Shown one piece after another: positions 47,090 through 59,726 of a stretch of 64,000 nucleotides of DNA. Position 1 is the first letter of the stretch. Every line of letters starts with the position of its first letter. The notes beneath the pieces are model-generated. The model saw only the letters and a program-made list of their open reading frames with translations, did not search any database and had not been told where the DNA came from. Origin of the DNA: Cannabis sativa (lineage: Eukaryota; Streptophyta; Magnoliopsida; Rosales; Cannabaceae); assembly GCF_029168945.1 (NCBI RefSeq), contig NC_083605.1, forward strand, positions 35,229,280 through 35,293,279, in the 5' to 3' direction. Both the position numbers and the translations under genes were made by a program.

Positions 47090-48982
47090 TGTTGGGTTTT
47101 ATGCCCTAAATAAAACTCATTTCAATATAATCAGATTTACTTATTAATATAGATCAGAAATAACATTTAATGTTGCATGGTTCACATGATTTATTTCATG
47201 ATTATATGTACATAATGTATAAATTCATCTGAAACCCTTTTCACATACTTGATCCTGTTTATTGTGCCGTCAACACATTGGAAAGTAAACATGACTATGT
47301 GAATAAAGTTTCCTAGATTTATCAGACACAGGGTTTTACTGATATGATAATCTACAACAAGAGTTTACTTGTATTTGGAGAAATACTATGTTCTTTCCAG
47401 AGCATTGGTTAAAGTAAAGCTCAGGTTGGATGCATGGAGTATGCATCGGAAGGGACCGATATTGAACTTTGACTTAGATTTATTAAACTTACCGTAATAT
47501 CTATTCAAGTCAATATCGCCTAGTTGATCCTAGATCAAATGATCTTAATCCTGATATGATTAGGCTCAATCTCGAGAGGCTATTCGTGTTCTTTGATTTG
47601 TTAGTTAAGCCTACTTTTAGGTCAGGGTGATACGTACATTTTGGGAACACGGTAGTGCAATTGAGTGGGAGCGCTAGCATAAACATGGAATCTATAGCTT
47701 CTATCTGGCGAATAGTAAGCAAAGGATGATCTCCTTTGAGCTTGACCAAACGAACATAAATGGTGGAGTACTCATTTCACATAAGCTGAAATATCATTTA
47801 TACGGGGTCAAGTGTTTTAAGGAATAAATACACTGTAGGGTGTAACGGTAATTTAATCCCTTTACAGTGTAGATCATTCATATAGAGGATCATTGATCAC
47901 ATTAGGATTATAACAATGGATAACTAATGATGTGTCTATATGGTGGAACATATAGAGCATTCTATATACTGAGAGTGCAATTCTAAGTTCTATGCGTGGA
48001 TTCAACGAAGAATTAATAAGTTAGTGAATTTTAGTGCTAAATTCTTGATCTACTTATTGGAAGCTCGGTTATATAGACCCATGGTCCCCCCACTAGTTGA
48101 GATAATATTGCTTGTAAGACTCATGTAATTGGTTTTGATTAATCAATTATAATTCTCAAATTAGACTATGTCTATTTGTGAATTTTTCACTAAGTAAGGG
48201 CGAAATTGTAAAGAAAGAGTTTATGGGGGCATATTTGTTAATTATGATACTTTGTATGGTTCAATTAATAAATATGATAAATGACAATATTATTTAATAA
48301 TTATTTATAGTTATTAAATAGTTAGAATTGGCATTTAAATGGTTGAATTAGGAAATTAGCATTTTTGAGAAAATCAGATACAAAAGGTGTTAAAATTGCA
48401 AAATTGCAAAGCCCAAGGCCCAATCCACTAATGCTTGGCCGGCCACCTATTGTAGGTTTTTAAGTTGATTTTTTCATTATTTTAATGCCATATAATTCAA
48501 ACCTAACCCTAGTGGAATGCTATAAATAGATTGTGAAGGCTTCAGAAAAATAAGACTTTTCTTCTGACACTTTCTGAATCAGAAAAACTGAGCATTCTCT
48601 CTCCCTATCTTTAGCTACCACTTCTTCTTTCTTCTTCCTTTGAATTTCGAAATCCTTAGTGATTAGAGTAGTGCCCACACACATCAAGTGATACCTCAAT
48701 CATAGTGAGGAAGATCGTGAAGAAAGATCATCAGCAAAGGAGTTTCAGCATCAAGGATTCAGAGAAAGAGATCCAGGTTCAGATATTGATAATGCTCTGC
48801 TACAGAAAGGAATCAAGGGCTAGATATCTGAACGGAAGGAGTCATTATATTCCGCTGCACCCAATGTAAGGTTTCCTAAACTTTATATGTGTTTATTTTA
48901 TCGTTTTAGAAAGTTCATATTTAGGATGTTAATAAACATACTTGTGAGTAGATCTAAGATCCTGGTAAAATAATTTCCAACA
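47090..48982 (+). repeat. 3' LTR of nested copia-like element
   Basis: 1,893 bp, same length and ends as the 5' LTR, followed by GTAAG. Confidence 0.95.
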
Positions 48983-49377
48983 GTAAGGACTCTTAAATAC
49001 GCTTCTCCAAATTATCCAGGACTGTTTGTCCGCATGGATAGTTTGGGCTTGTTTTATACTTATAGTATGATCTATTGCTTATTTGATTATTTCAACAGTA
49101 GATATTTTGGTACGATGTCTTCTTACACGTTCTTGTAAGTCGGCAAACTTAATTACTACAAGTTTGCTAACTTATAAGAACTGTAGGGAGGTGCTGCCGA
49201 AATTTTTACAAAAATGAAATAATCTTAAGAGCGTAGATTGTACTATATGTATATTACAAACCTGAATGGGATAGGTTCTTTACGCTTTTAGTAATGGAGT
49301 GAAAAGGTGGATTAGGACACTTGCACCTTTTTTTGTTTGTTTTTAATTTTTTTTTGTTAATTACTTCATAGTGGAAA

Positions 49378-52300
49378 ATGCCTACCAACCGAAGTTGGAT
49401 GAAGGCGCACCGGCGCTCTGCAGAGTTTCGAAGTGGCGTTGAGGAGTTCGTTGCGGTAGCAACGAACCATGTGAATTCTGACGGATTAGCTCGATGCCCA
49501 TGCATGCGGTGTTTGAATGTGAATTTCCACACACCTGCAACTATAAGGGTTCATTTATTTCTCAGCGGGATCCAACCTTCGTACAACCCCTGGTATTTCC
49601 ACGGGGAGACTTTCTCTCAGCCCGCAGTTGAACTTCCTGAAAATGACGAAGAGGAAATGGCAGATGTGTTGGCGGACATGTTAAGAGGGGACCCTGGGTT
49701 TGACGAATCTGCTAACACTACTGATTCTTTCAATGAACCCCCTATCAACGACAACAACAACTTCGATGACTTGTTTCAAGAGATGGAGGCTGAGTTATAT
49801 CCAGGTTGCAAAAAATCAGCCCTCAATGCACTGGTAAAGCTTATGCACTGCAAGGTTTTGAATAGGTGGAGTAACCACTCTTTCAATATGTTGTTGTCCA
49901 TCTTGATTGATCTATTTCTAGAGGGGACAAAATTACCGAAGTCGCATTATGAGTCGAAGATGCGATTGCGCAATCTAGGTTTGGGTTACGACTCAATAGA
50001 TGTGTGCAAGTATAATTGTGCTATTTTCTGGAAGGAGAATGAGAAGAAGGAGTTTTGCCCTGTATGTGGCGAATCACGATGGGTGAAAAGAAAGGGTAAG
50101 GGGAAAAAAGTTCCTCACAAAGTTATGCGTTACTTCCCACTCACACCTAGGCTGAAACGATTATATTGCTCAAGACACACTGCGGAGGATATGCGGTGGC
50201 ATTACTCGCAGAGACCAAAAGAAGACGGTGTGCTTAGGCATCCTGCGGATGCTGAAGAATGGAAGCAGTTTGACCGCCTTCATCCGTCTTTTGCTGTTGA
50301 ACCTAGAAATGTAAGACTGGGATTGGCGACTAACGGTTTTAATCCATTTGGCAACATGAGCAACTCTTACAGCCTGTGGCCAGTTATTTGTGTCCCATAT
50401 AATTTGCCACCGTGGAAGTGTATGAGTTCTGAATTGTTGTTGTTGACCTTATTAATTCCAGGTCCATCATCTCCTGGGAAAGACATAGATGTATTCATGA
50501 TACCGTTAATTGATGAACTGAAACAGTTGTGGGAGACGGGTGTTGAAACCCGAGATGCCTACAACGGAACTGTGTTTTCAATGCGTGCGGCAGTGTTGTG
50601 GACAATAAATGACTTTCCTGCTTATGCTCTAATGTCTGGTTGGAGCACATAAGGGTATATGGCGTGTCCCACTTGCAATGAACATACTCCTTCCATTGGC
50701 CTAAATAGTAAGATTGGATATGTTGGCCACAGACGCTTTCTCGAAATGAGTGATCCGAGAAGGAGAAGCAAAAAGTACAATGGTAAGCCTGAGAAGAGAG
50801 CACCACCTCCTGTATTGACGGGGGATGATATTTTATCTCAATTAGACCGAATTCCATTGACTTTGCCTGGAAAACACAAACAAGCTTCGGGGGTGTGAAA
50901 CGGAAGCGTTCTAGTGAAGAGCTCAATTGGTCTAAAAAAAGTATTTTTTTTGAGCTTGAGTACTGGAAGTCAAAGTCCTTACGACATAATCTTGATGTAA
51001 TGCACATTGAGAAAAATGTGTGTGACAGCTTAGTAGGTACTCTTCTAAGTATCGACGGGAAGTCAAAGGATACCGACAAGGCGAGAATAGATTTGCAAGA
51101 CTTGCAAATACGACGAGAGTTGTGGTTGTATGAAGACTGGAATGGGAAGTGGAAGAAGCCTCCAGCTAGTTACACAATTAGTGTTCAAGAACGGATTGAA
51201 TTTGCAGACTTCATAAAGTCTGTACGATTTCCGTACAGTTTTGCAGCAAACTTAGACAAAAATGTAAATTTAGATACGGGCAAGATTTCTGGGCTCAAAT
51301 CACATGATTGTCATGTGTTGTTACAACGTTTACTACCGGCAGGTATCCGTAAGTTCTTGAAAAAAGAAATCCGGGACACAATCATTGAGTTGTGTGTGTA
51401 TTTCAAACAATTATGCTCAAGAACACTTCATGTTTCGGATTTAGAAAAAATGCAAACAAATATTCTAACTATTTTGTGCAAGTTAGAAATAATTTTTCCA
51501 CCGGCTTTCTTCGACATAATGGTTCACGTAGTTATGCATCTCCCTAAAGAAGCTATACTAGGTGGACCAGTGCAGTATAGGTGGATGTATCCCATTGAGC
51601 GGTCAATGTCTGTGTACAAGCAATATGTCAGGAATCGTGCCCGTCTGGAAGGCTCTATTGCTGAATCTTTTGTGGTTAATGAGGCATTAACCTTTTGCTC
51701 AATGTACTTTCGAGAAGTGGAAACTCGATTCAACCGTCCTGACCGGAACAATGACATTGTCCAAAACATGCCAACTCGACAATTTTTTGTATTCAAGCAT
51801 GTTGGCCGACCCCTCGGTATGAGGACAGTCGACACCTTACCCATGCAAAGCAAGCGTAAGGCGGAGTGGTACATTTTGAACAATTGCACAGAGGTTGAAC
51901 CGTATATCAAGTAAGTATAAATTCCATAAACACAAACACACAATAGTCGACTTCATCTAAAAAATTCTTAACTTACTAAGTGCATTATATTATATAGTGA
52001 GCACAAGGAGTTGCTTCAAGCAAGGGGTGTAGGCAATATTGAGACAGTGCAAGAGACTGAGTTCCCTTAATGGTTCAAAACTCAAGTAAGCCTTGTTGCC
52101 TCTCAATACTCTTAATCTTGTTCTGAATAACTATTCAACTTTTCTTAATGTAATATTTTTTCCTGATATGTAGATTAATGAACTACGGTTGAGCAACCAG
52201 GGTGCAGTGTCAGATGAGTTGTATGCTATCGCTAACCCAGCGAATACAGCAATTTATTTTTATCCAGGGTGCATAGTGAACGGTATTAAATTTTTGGTCA

Positions 52301-52932
52301 AGGAAAGGGATGATAACCGCAAAACACAAAATAGCGGTGTCATGGTCCCCGGTGAAGATGGACAAAATTTTTACGGCACACTTGAAAAAATTATGGAGTT
52401 CACTTATTTGAAAGATTGCAGTGTTCTCTTATTTTTTTTGTAAGTGGTTTGACACTAACGGGAGTAGAATGGATAGTGACAGTGTTATTACTAGCATCTG
52501 CGTCAACCGACAGTGGTACCAAAATGAACCGTTCATACTTGCATCTCAAGCAAAATTGATCTACTACATTCCTGATTTAAAGAACGGTAAAGACTGGCTG
52601 ATTGTAAATGAGTACATACCGCGCAATGTTTGGGACTTCCCGGACACGGATGGGGAGACACCCTTTGTACAAAAAACAATTCAAATTCGAAAACCGAGTT
52701 CGTTGTTCAACTTCCACAGTTGGATGATGTTGACTATGTTCGCCATGATGTCGACCCAACTGAAGTTGCAAACATCCATCGTGTGAATTCACAGCCTCAA
52801 TAATTAGATGATTTCATTGTCGATGATGACAACGAGGGTCCAAATACCGAAGAAGACAACTCCTTAGAATTATAGAGTGACAGTGATGATAATGCTGTAT
52901 ATGTAACTGATGATGAGGATGATGAATTGTAA
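49378..52932 (+). pseudogene. CACTA transposase, TNP2 family (Transposase_21), broken
   Basis: The start is ATG 49378 (MPTNRSWMKAHRRSAEF), opening the transposase-associated domain with its Cys pairs (CPCMRCLN). The Transposase_21 domain follows, with FCPVCGESRW, RLYCSRHTAEDMRWH, YNLPPWKCM and LIPGPSSPGKDIDVFMIPLI. Next come LRHNLDVMHIEKNVCDSLVG, a DUF4218-like segment (GLKSHDCHVLLQRLLP, RWMYPIERSM) and a DUF4216-like C-terminus (KDWLIVNEYIPRNVWDFP). Inferred exons are 49378-51910, 51998-52085 and 52174-52932. Lesions seen: an in-frame TAA after SGWST (50650-50652), a frameshift near 50893, a TAA after ETEFP in exon 2, a frameshift at the T-run near 52435 and another near 52700, then more stops. 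The enzyme would cut the CACTA ends; this copy cannot make it whole. Confidence 0.92.
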
Positions 52933-53037
52933 TTGAAATAGTGTTTTAAATAAAATAAAAATTACAACCCTTCTTCTTTAATATGTTTGCAATATGTTAG
53001 TTTATTTTAAATAAATAATATGTGTTGTATATGTAGT

Positions 53038-54356
53038 ATGTCTACACCAGGTGGCAGCAGTTCGAAAAAGAAATGGGTCAGAGCTAAATACAAGGGCAAG
53101 AATGTTGAGGAGGAGCTCTCCAAAACACAATCTGCCAAGTTACCGATTGAGGTGCATGCAGAGACTGGCACCCCCGTAGGCAAAAACGGAAAAAAATTCA
53201 ACAATATGGCCAAATGGATGACTCGGATGTCTATCCCCATTAATAAATTCAAATGGGAAGATGTCAGTAGAGCTGACATCAACGCACTCTGGGATAGACT
53301 TGAGGTATACCTTAATAACTTTTTTAATTTCTAAATTACTATACTCTTATTAAATTGTAATTAATGTATTAATGTGTAACTTTTTGCAGACCAAGTTTGT
53401 GCTCCCACGAGATAACCCTACATTCGTAGACTACGGTGAGTACGGGATGTCAAAGGGTTTACGCGACAGGAGGGCAGAATGCAAGAAGAAGTGGGTACAA
53501 AACAATGAGGAGCTTGGACAGGAGAGGGTCGACATGTCACCTCCTGAGGGAGTAACTCAAGAGGTGTGGAGTGACTGCATCGCTTATTGGAGCACAGACA
53601 AACAAAAGGTATATTTTTTAAAATTTATAATTTTGGTAATGTTTAATTTATATAGTCAATAATAAATAATTAATTGTTAGAAAAATTATTAATTTCAGGC
53701 GAGAGCAGCGAAAAATAAAGAAAGTCGGGGTAAGATGAAATTTCTAGGAGGCTGGGGCTCCAAGCCTATTGTTTCACATGTTGTCGAGGGGGTAAGTTTA
53801 TATTTAACTATCATTCATTTAAATTTTTCTAGTAAAATAACAATACTAATATATTTTCTCTTGAAAATAGGCTAACCCCGACACAGAAGAACTGCCAACT
53901 GCGGTGGAAACTTTTCAAAAGTTTCACCATAAAGGCAACGATTGGCGCAACGAGTTCGCGCAACAAGCTTACGTAAGTTTACGTTTTAATTCAATTTTTA
54001 TTTATTTCTTTCAATTTATTTTGTGTTAAAATTAACCATTTAACTTATTTGTTTAATTGTTTTAGGAGCAAATGGTTGAAATAGTGGCAACTCAACCAGC
54101 GCCCACTGAAGATGAGCCCGAAGAGCCTGCTGTCGATCCTACACAGTACCCCCGAGACTTACCTGTTATGACGCAAGTACTCGGGGAACGATCTCGGCAT
54201 CTTAGAGGCTTTGGCCATCTCCCCAGACTGAAGGGAGTTGGGGCCAAAAGAGCACCTGCCACGCATCCTTCAGCCCAACCGACTGTTACAATGGAACAGT
54301 ACGAGGCTTTACAGAAAAAAAAGTGGAGGAAGCGGAGCAGACAACTCAACATATGA
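53038..54356 (+). CDS. CACTA second gene, En/Spm Transposase_24-type protein, C-terminus probably shortened
   Basis: Five exons fit GT/AG rules with every intron in phase 0: 53038-53304, 53390-53608, 53699-53791, 53871-53972, 54066-54356, giving 323 residues. The N-terminus is basic (SSSKKKWVRAKYKGKN). The core matches the plant Ptta/En/Spm family: a KFVLPRDNPTFVDYGEY segment, LRDRRAECKKKWVQNN, then FHHKGNDWRNEFAQQAYEQM. An A-run near 54315 seems to have shifted frame. The next frame holds a coiled-coil-like QQYETQQLYL and a proline-rich tail to a TAG at 54569-54571. Start chosen at MSTPGG because an acceptor-like TATGTAG precedes it; an upstream in-frame ATG at 53020 also exists. Function in transposition (TNPA-like DNA binding) is inferred from position. 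Confidence 0.75.
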
Positions 54357-54784
54357 GACAGCAGTATGAGACACAACAACTCTACCTCAGATGATTCCAA
54401 GATCAGTTTGAGTATCTTTCTCGAGCTATGCCGGGTTTCAACTTGCCTCCCATGGATCTTCCACCATTGCCCACTCCTGGTGCTGGATCGTCGGCTGCTG
54501 CTGGTGCTGGATCGTCATCGCAGCCTCCCAAGACTCAGAGAAACAACGATGACGACATTACCCGCCTATAGAACTGTACTTTTTTTATTATCCGGTTCGA
54601 ACATTTAACATTTTATTTATATACTGATTTTAGTAGTAATTAATGTTGGTTTATCTTTTAATGTAAATTATGTTGGTTTATTTTGTTAATATAATATTAT
54701 AATTATTTAAAAAAATTTAATTAATTAATATTATAATTAATTAAATATAATTAATTAAATTTTTTTTTTAAAAAAAAATTTAAT

Positions 54785-55088
54785 ACTTTTGCCGGCGCAA
54801 TAGTGCGCCGGTAAAAAGTGGCAAAAACTATTGGTGCCAACAGTCAGATTGGCGCCAATAGTTTTGTGCGCCGGCAAAAGCTTATCATAGCAGGTTCATG
54901 GCGGATAAGGCCTTTTTTTATCACCGGAGCTTATTTTTCACCGGGCAGTTACTATACGCGCGGGTAAAAAGTCCTTTACCGACCAAGCTTCCGAGATAAT
55001 CTTTGTCGGCAAGATAATCCGCGCCGCAAAGCTTTGCCACAAGTTAGTAGTATTTTTACGCGCGCAACAATGCGCCGGCAAAAGCTGG
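54785..55088 (+). repeat. CACTA right subterminal palindromic repeats
   Basis: Several units of the type TTTTGCCGGCGCA-n-TGCGCCGGTAAAA, more degraded than on the left (forms such as CACCGGGCAGTT, ACGCGCGCAAC). A separate palindrome, CTATTGGTGCCAACAG with GATTGGCGCCAATAG, lies at about 54828-54863. Confidence 0.8.
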
Positions 55089-55101
55089 TTTTCTTGTAGT
55101 G
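55089..55101 (+). repeat. CACTA right terminal inverted repeat
   Basis: TTTTCTTGTAGTG, the exact complement of the left terminus, followed by TTA. Confidence 0.95.
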
Positions 55102-55538
55102 TTAATTTATACCGTGGGTCCATTTATTTAATGTTTTGTTTTTTAATCTTAAGAAATCTACTTTTTTTTTTTATTATACAATGATTAAACTGGAAGGATA
55201 CATTTTCTCAAAAAAAAAAAATCAGAAGAATACAATATGTAAACAAATTTTAGTTTGAGTTGAAGAGTTGTTGAGTAAAAAGAGAAAAAAAATCTACTGT
55301 TGAAATACCAATTTTCAAATCAAGAAGAAAATTTAATGATATGATTAATAAAACTACAAAGAATTGGTGAAATTTTTAAGCCCATTTATTTTCACCCTCT
55401 TATAGAAATGAGAAATGATGAGATCCACATATTAACATTAATTTTTTATCTTATAATTTTGATTCCCAAATGTTTCATCACTGAGTAAAAGTTATCATTT
55501 TACATTATATATTTTTTTACCACTGTGTTTTTCCTTCC
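55102..55538. other. AT-rich non-coding DNA between CACTA and LINE
   Basis: Nothing recognisable. It ends in the T-run that is the complement of the LINE poly(A) tail. Confidence 0.4.
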
Positions 55539-55584
55539 TTTTTTTTTTTTTTTTGTTGAGAAAAGTTCACTATTATTAAAATAC

Positions 55585-58500
55585 TTAATCATTTACAACA
55601 ATAGTGCAAATAGGATAGGGAATTTCTCCTAGCCAACAAATGTCTTGATCCAACTCTAAAGCATGTTTAGCCAAATCATGTGCCGCATGGTTAGCATTTC
55701 TCTTAACATGAGAGATACGTGCTTCAGGGAAAAAGGATAAAAGACATCGAAAATCCAAGATTAAATCAGAGAAACTAGACAAATCTAAAGATGTAGAAAT
55801 TAGAGCATGATAAACTCGAAGGGCGTCAATCTCTATAATGGTGATGTTTAGATTCTGCTGCAGCGCCCAATTAAGGCTATGAAAAAGCGCTTTTGCTTCC
55901 ATTTCATCCGAACGGAAGCAACCTTGAGTCGGCTTGGAGAGTGCAGCAATAACATTTGCACAATGGTCTCGGACAATAGCGCCCACACCCAATTTTTTTG
56001 CTGCAGAAATCGTGGCAGCATCCACATTGAGTTTCAAACCAGGAGCAGGTGGGGCTGCGAATTAGTCCCTGTGGTGCCATGGCTGCTGCTAGAAGAAGTG
56101 GCAGCAGTGTTAGCATCAGTTGAACTTGAGAGCATTCGTTTCCGTATGGATGAGTGCCTGGATTTTTCTAAGTATTGTTTTGCAAACGCAGCAGTTTGTG
56201 TCCCATCTGAAGTTCTATTACCATGTAGAGCCTTATTTCTACTCGACCATATAGCCCATAGTATGCATATAATTAGCTCGAAATTAGTTTGTGAATGAAT
56301 GGTAGAAAGGTGGAAAATATAATCACCATTATACATTTGTTGCGCTTTGCTTGAATCCATGATAAAACTATTTTGTCTCCAAACAGATTTTGCATGAGGA
56401 CAATTAAAAAGAGCATGCCCAACAGATTCCCACATGCAAGAACACATAGAACAGGCTGCCAAGTCAAGAACTTTCCGTCTGTGTAATGCAGCAGCAGTTG
56501 GAAGAGCATTATGCATAACTTTCCATGCAAATATTTTAACCTTGGAGGGAAGAGTTAAATGCCAAAAAGCTTTCCACCATGAACTATGTAAGTCTGAAGA
56601 TGAAGATTGTTGTTGCTCATCCAAGCTAGCAGCCAAATGAAAACCCGACTTAGCTGTGTATTCGCCCAATGTTGTGTGGTGCCAAACTAAACGGTCAGCA
56701 GGAGGCAGAAATCTCAAAGGGATTGAGACAATTTTGTCAATATCAATCTGACCGAAGTAATTGTTAAGGAGATCAATGTTCCATTCTCTTTGTCAGTGAT
56801 AAAATTTACAACCGGGAATGAAGGATGACCTGTATAAGTAATTGGATGAAACTCCGAATGGCCAGAAATCCATTTGTCATTGCCACTTTGAATGTGAAAT
56901 CCATTCGCAACTTTATATCGAAGGCCTTTAAGAAGCAGTTCTCGTTCCCAATGAATGCTTTGCCATGTAAGTGAGGGGGAGTTGCCAAGTCTTTCTTCCA
57001 AGAACGAGTTATTTGAGAAGTATCGGCTCTTTAGAATCCTACTTAGTAAGGATGTGGGCGTGTCAAAAATTCTCCAGGCTTGCTTTGCAAGTAGTGCTTG
57101 ATTATAATGGACGAAAGAACGGAACCCCATTCCTCCTTCAAATTTAGACTTGCAAAGTAAGTTCCATCTTTTTTAATGTATTTTTGAGCCATCCTTGTTT
57201 AAACCCCACCAGAAGTTTGCCATCATGCTTTCCAATTGTTGACAAAAGGTTTTCGTTAGTCTAAAACAACTCATTGCATAGGTTGGTATAGACTGAACTA
57301 CTGCTTTCAACAGAACTTCTTTTCTACCAACCGAAAATAACTTTTCATTCCAAGCGTGCATTAACTTCCACACACGTTCTTTAATATGGCTGAAGAGCAC
57401 CTTCTTGTGACGTCCGGAGTAGGAAGGAAGTCTGAGGTATCGTTCATGACACTCACTAATAGGCATGTTGAAAATTTGTTGAAAAATAGCTGCTTTGCCA
57501 TAGGAGTATTTGGAGAGAATGACATTACTGACTTATGAGGATTAAGCATTTGGCCGGAAGCTTTATGGTAAATATCAAAAACTCTTTGAATTGCTAAAGT
57601 AGAAGAGTTTGTTGTTTCACAAAATAGTAGGATGTCATCGGCGAAAAGGAGATGAGAAATTGAAGGCGCTCGTCTTGTTATCCGCAACCGTTGGAGATTT
57701 CAATAGATTCTTCGTGCTGCAGGAAGCGTGAGAGACCTTCAGAGCATATTAAGAACAAGTAGGGCGATAGTGGATCCCCTTGGCGAGGGCCTCTGGAAGG
57801 TTTTACAAGACTCATTGTATCTCCATTACGTGCAAAAGTAAGGCTAGAAGATGATAAGCACTTAAAGATGGATCAATCCATGATTGTGCAAATCCCATTT
57901 TGTCCATTACTGCCCTTAAGTATACCCATTCAACCCGATCAAAAGCCTTGCTCATGTCTAATTTGAGTGCTGAAAACCCCTTTTTACCACGTGTTCGATG
58001 TTGAATATTGTGTACAAGTTCAAAGGCAACAAGCACATTATCGGTAATTAATCGGTTAGAGAGAAAAGCGTTTTGTTTCCGAGAGATTACTAAAGGGAGA
58101 GCTTCTTTAAATCGTAGCACAATCATCTTGGAAATGATCTTGTAAATGACATTGCATAGACTTATTGGGCGAAAATCTATCATGGCCGAGGGTGAAGTAA
58201 TTTTCAGAACAAGGGTGATGATGGCCATGTTGATTAAGTCCATGTTTTGACCGTGGTTAAGCACTCCCAGTACCACTGCAGTTACAGATTATCCAACTAT
58301 ATGCCAGTAATTTTGGTAGAACATTGCTGACATGCCGTCACTACCAGGACTCTTATCCAGGCTCATTGTCTTTAATGCAGCAAAATCCTCTGCCTCAGTG
58401 AAAGGAACAGTGAGAGAGGCATTAACTTCAGATGTTATCGATGTTGGGATGGTGGCTGTAACTGCTTGTATAGCAGATTGATCAGCTCCTGTAGCAGTAA

Positions 58501-59724
58501 AAAGTTCAGCAAAAAAATTCGTAATTATGTTCGACATTCCATCCTTTGAAATTATTTTGGTACCATTACTGTCCAAGAGAGAAGAAATTCGATTTGAAGC
58601 TTTTCGAGATGAAGCATATGCATGGAAGAACTTGGTATTTTGATCTCCACTACTTAACCAATCAACACGCGACCTTTGTTGTCAATATTGTTCTTCTTGT
58701 TCCAATAACTCATCCAAAATACTTTCAGACTTTTTTAAATCTTCAACCAGTATTAGAGTTCTTGTTGGTTGATTATTCAATCGGGTAATTTGTTTCTGGG
58801 CAGTAGCTATTTTCTCTTTCATGTTTCCAAAAGTAGAGATACGCCATTGTTGGAGAGAGGAAGAGCAAGCTGCATTTTTTTGCAAAAAATTTTCCATGGC
58901 AGACCCCGATCCTTGAGACAACCATTGCTGTTCAATAATGTTAGTAGCTTCTTCATGCTGAAGCCAAATTTGCTCAAACCTGAACCTGGTGCGTCTATGA
59001 TGCTGCTGCTGGTTGGAGTCTTTCAGGTTAACATTGACAACTATAGCCCGATGGTCACTGCTATAGTAGTCTAAATGTTTAGTCACAATTGGAGTGAAAG
59101 TAGATGTCCAACAATCATTCACAAAACACCAACCAACCTTTCATTAATCGTGTTTAATGATTGTCTACCTTTGATCCATGTATACGGGTCACCCTCATAT
59201 GGCACTTCATTTAAGTGGAAGCAGTCAAGTAAATTACGAAATTGCTCCATTTGAGTTTCATTTCGAAGAGAGCCTCCCAATTTATTATCATTTGAAAGGA
59301 TCTCATTAAAATCTCCGATAACAAGCCAAGGAGATAAAGGTGAGACATCTTTGAGTCTTTCCAACAAAGTACAAGTGAGGGATCGTAATTGTGTACAAGG
59401 AGCTCCATAGAAGGCAGTAAAATGCCATCTTGGTTGGTTAGGAAAAGAAATATAACAGTCAAATACATTTGCATTATAATTTAAAATAGATACATCAACA
59501 TCATTTTTCCATAACAACATCAAACCACCCCCCAATCCTACCCTAGGGACTTCAAGTCCATTATTAAAATGTAAAACATTACGAAAACGGGAAATAACAT
59601 TCGGACCTAATTTAGTTTTCATAAGAAAAAGTACATGTGGGGATTGCTCTTTGACAAGCAAACAGAGATGGCGAAATGCACGTGGATTCCCCAATCCACG
59701 TGCATTCCAACTTAGGATTTTCAT
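55585..59724 (-). pseudogene. LINE ORF2: endonuclease, reverse transcriptase, zf-RVT, RNase H; frameshifted
   Basis: The endonuclease starts MKILSWNARGLGNPRAF (59724) with GDFNEIL and, after a frameshift near 59120, the SDHRAIVVNV motif. The catalytic Glu of the usual METK motif reads Lys (LFLMKTKLG). RT runs from about 58576 (LKTMSLDKSPGSDGMSAMF) through [19 protein letters not shown] and [12 protein letters not shown] to the catalytic FADDILLF (about 57640). The C-terminal RT region has [13 protein letters not shown]. zf-RVT lies at 56034-56717 (KVKIFAWKVMHNALPT, CSMCSCMWESVGHALFNCP). RNase H ends it (55585-56037), with LNVDAA, EMEAKALFHSL, EIDALRV and NHAAHDLAKHA. At least five frame breaks separate these pieces. 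It would nick target DNA and copy the element RNA there. Confidence 0.9.
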
Positions 59725-59726
59725 GG

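Larger units (their letters stand above)
38761..48982 (+). mobile_element. Copia-like LTR retrotransposon nested in CACTA, 10.2 kb, TSD GTAAG
   Basis: Two LTRs of exactly 1,893 bp (38761-40653, 47090-48982) start TGTTGGGTTTTATGCCC and end AATTTCCAACA, flanked by GTAAG (38756-38760, 48983-48987). A PBS-like TGGCCTCAGAACCATGG follows the left LTR at 40656 and a purine tract AAGTGGGAGTT precedes the right LTR, so it reads on the plus strand. I noticed about 16 differences between the LTRs (roughly 99% identity), so insertion is recent. Yet the interior has no long ORF, only a decayed copia pol at about 45000-47000. It therefore looks like a non-autonomous element moved in trans. Confidence 0.95.
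36039..55101 (+). mobile_element. CACTA (En/Spm) DNA transposon, 19.1 kb including a nested LTR element, TSD TTA
   Basis: Perfect 13-bp terminal inverted repeats CACTACAAGAAAA lie at 36039-36051 and (as complement) 55089-55101, flanked by the 3-bp duplication TTA (36036-36038, 55102-55104). Subterminal palindromes built on ACCGGCGCA/TGCGCCGGT crowd both ends. The plus strand encodes a TNP2-family transposase (49378-52932, broken) and an En/Spm-type second protein (53038-54356). Removing the nested LTR element (38761-48982 plus 5 bp) leaves 8,836 bp, a usual autonomous CACTA size. The broken transposase makes this copy non-autonomous now, but its ends could still be mobilised. Confidence 0.95.

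Noticed and set aside
58546..59074. Plus-strand open frames inside the LINE
   Set aside because: They are antisense shadows of ORF2, which has recognisable endonuclease and RT motifs on the minus strand.
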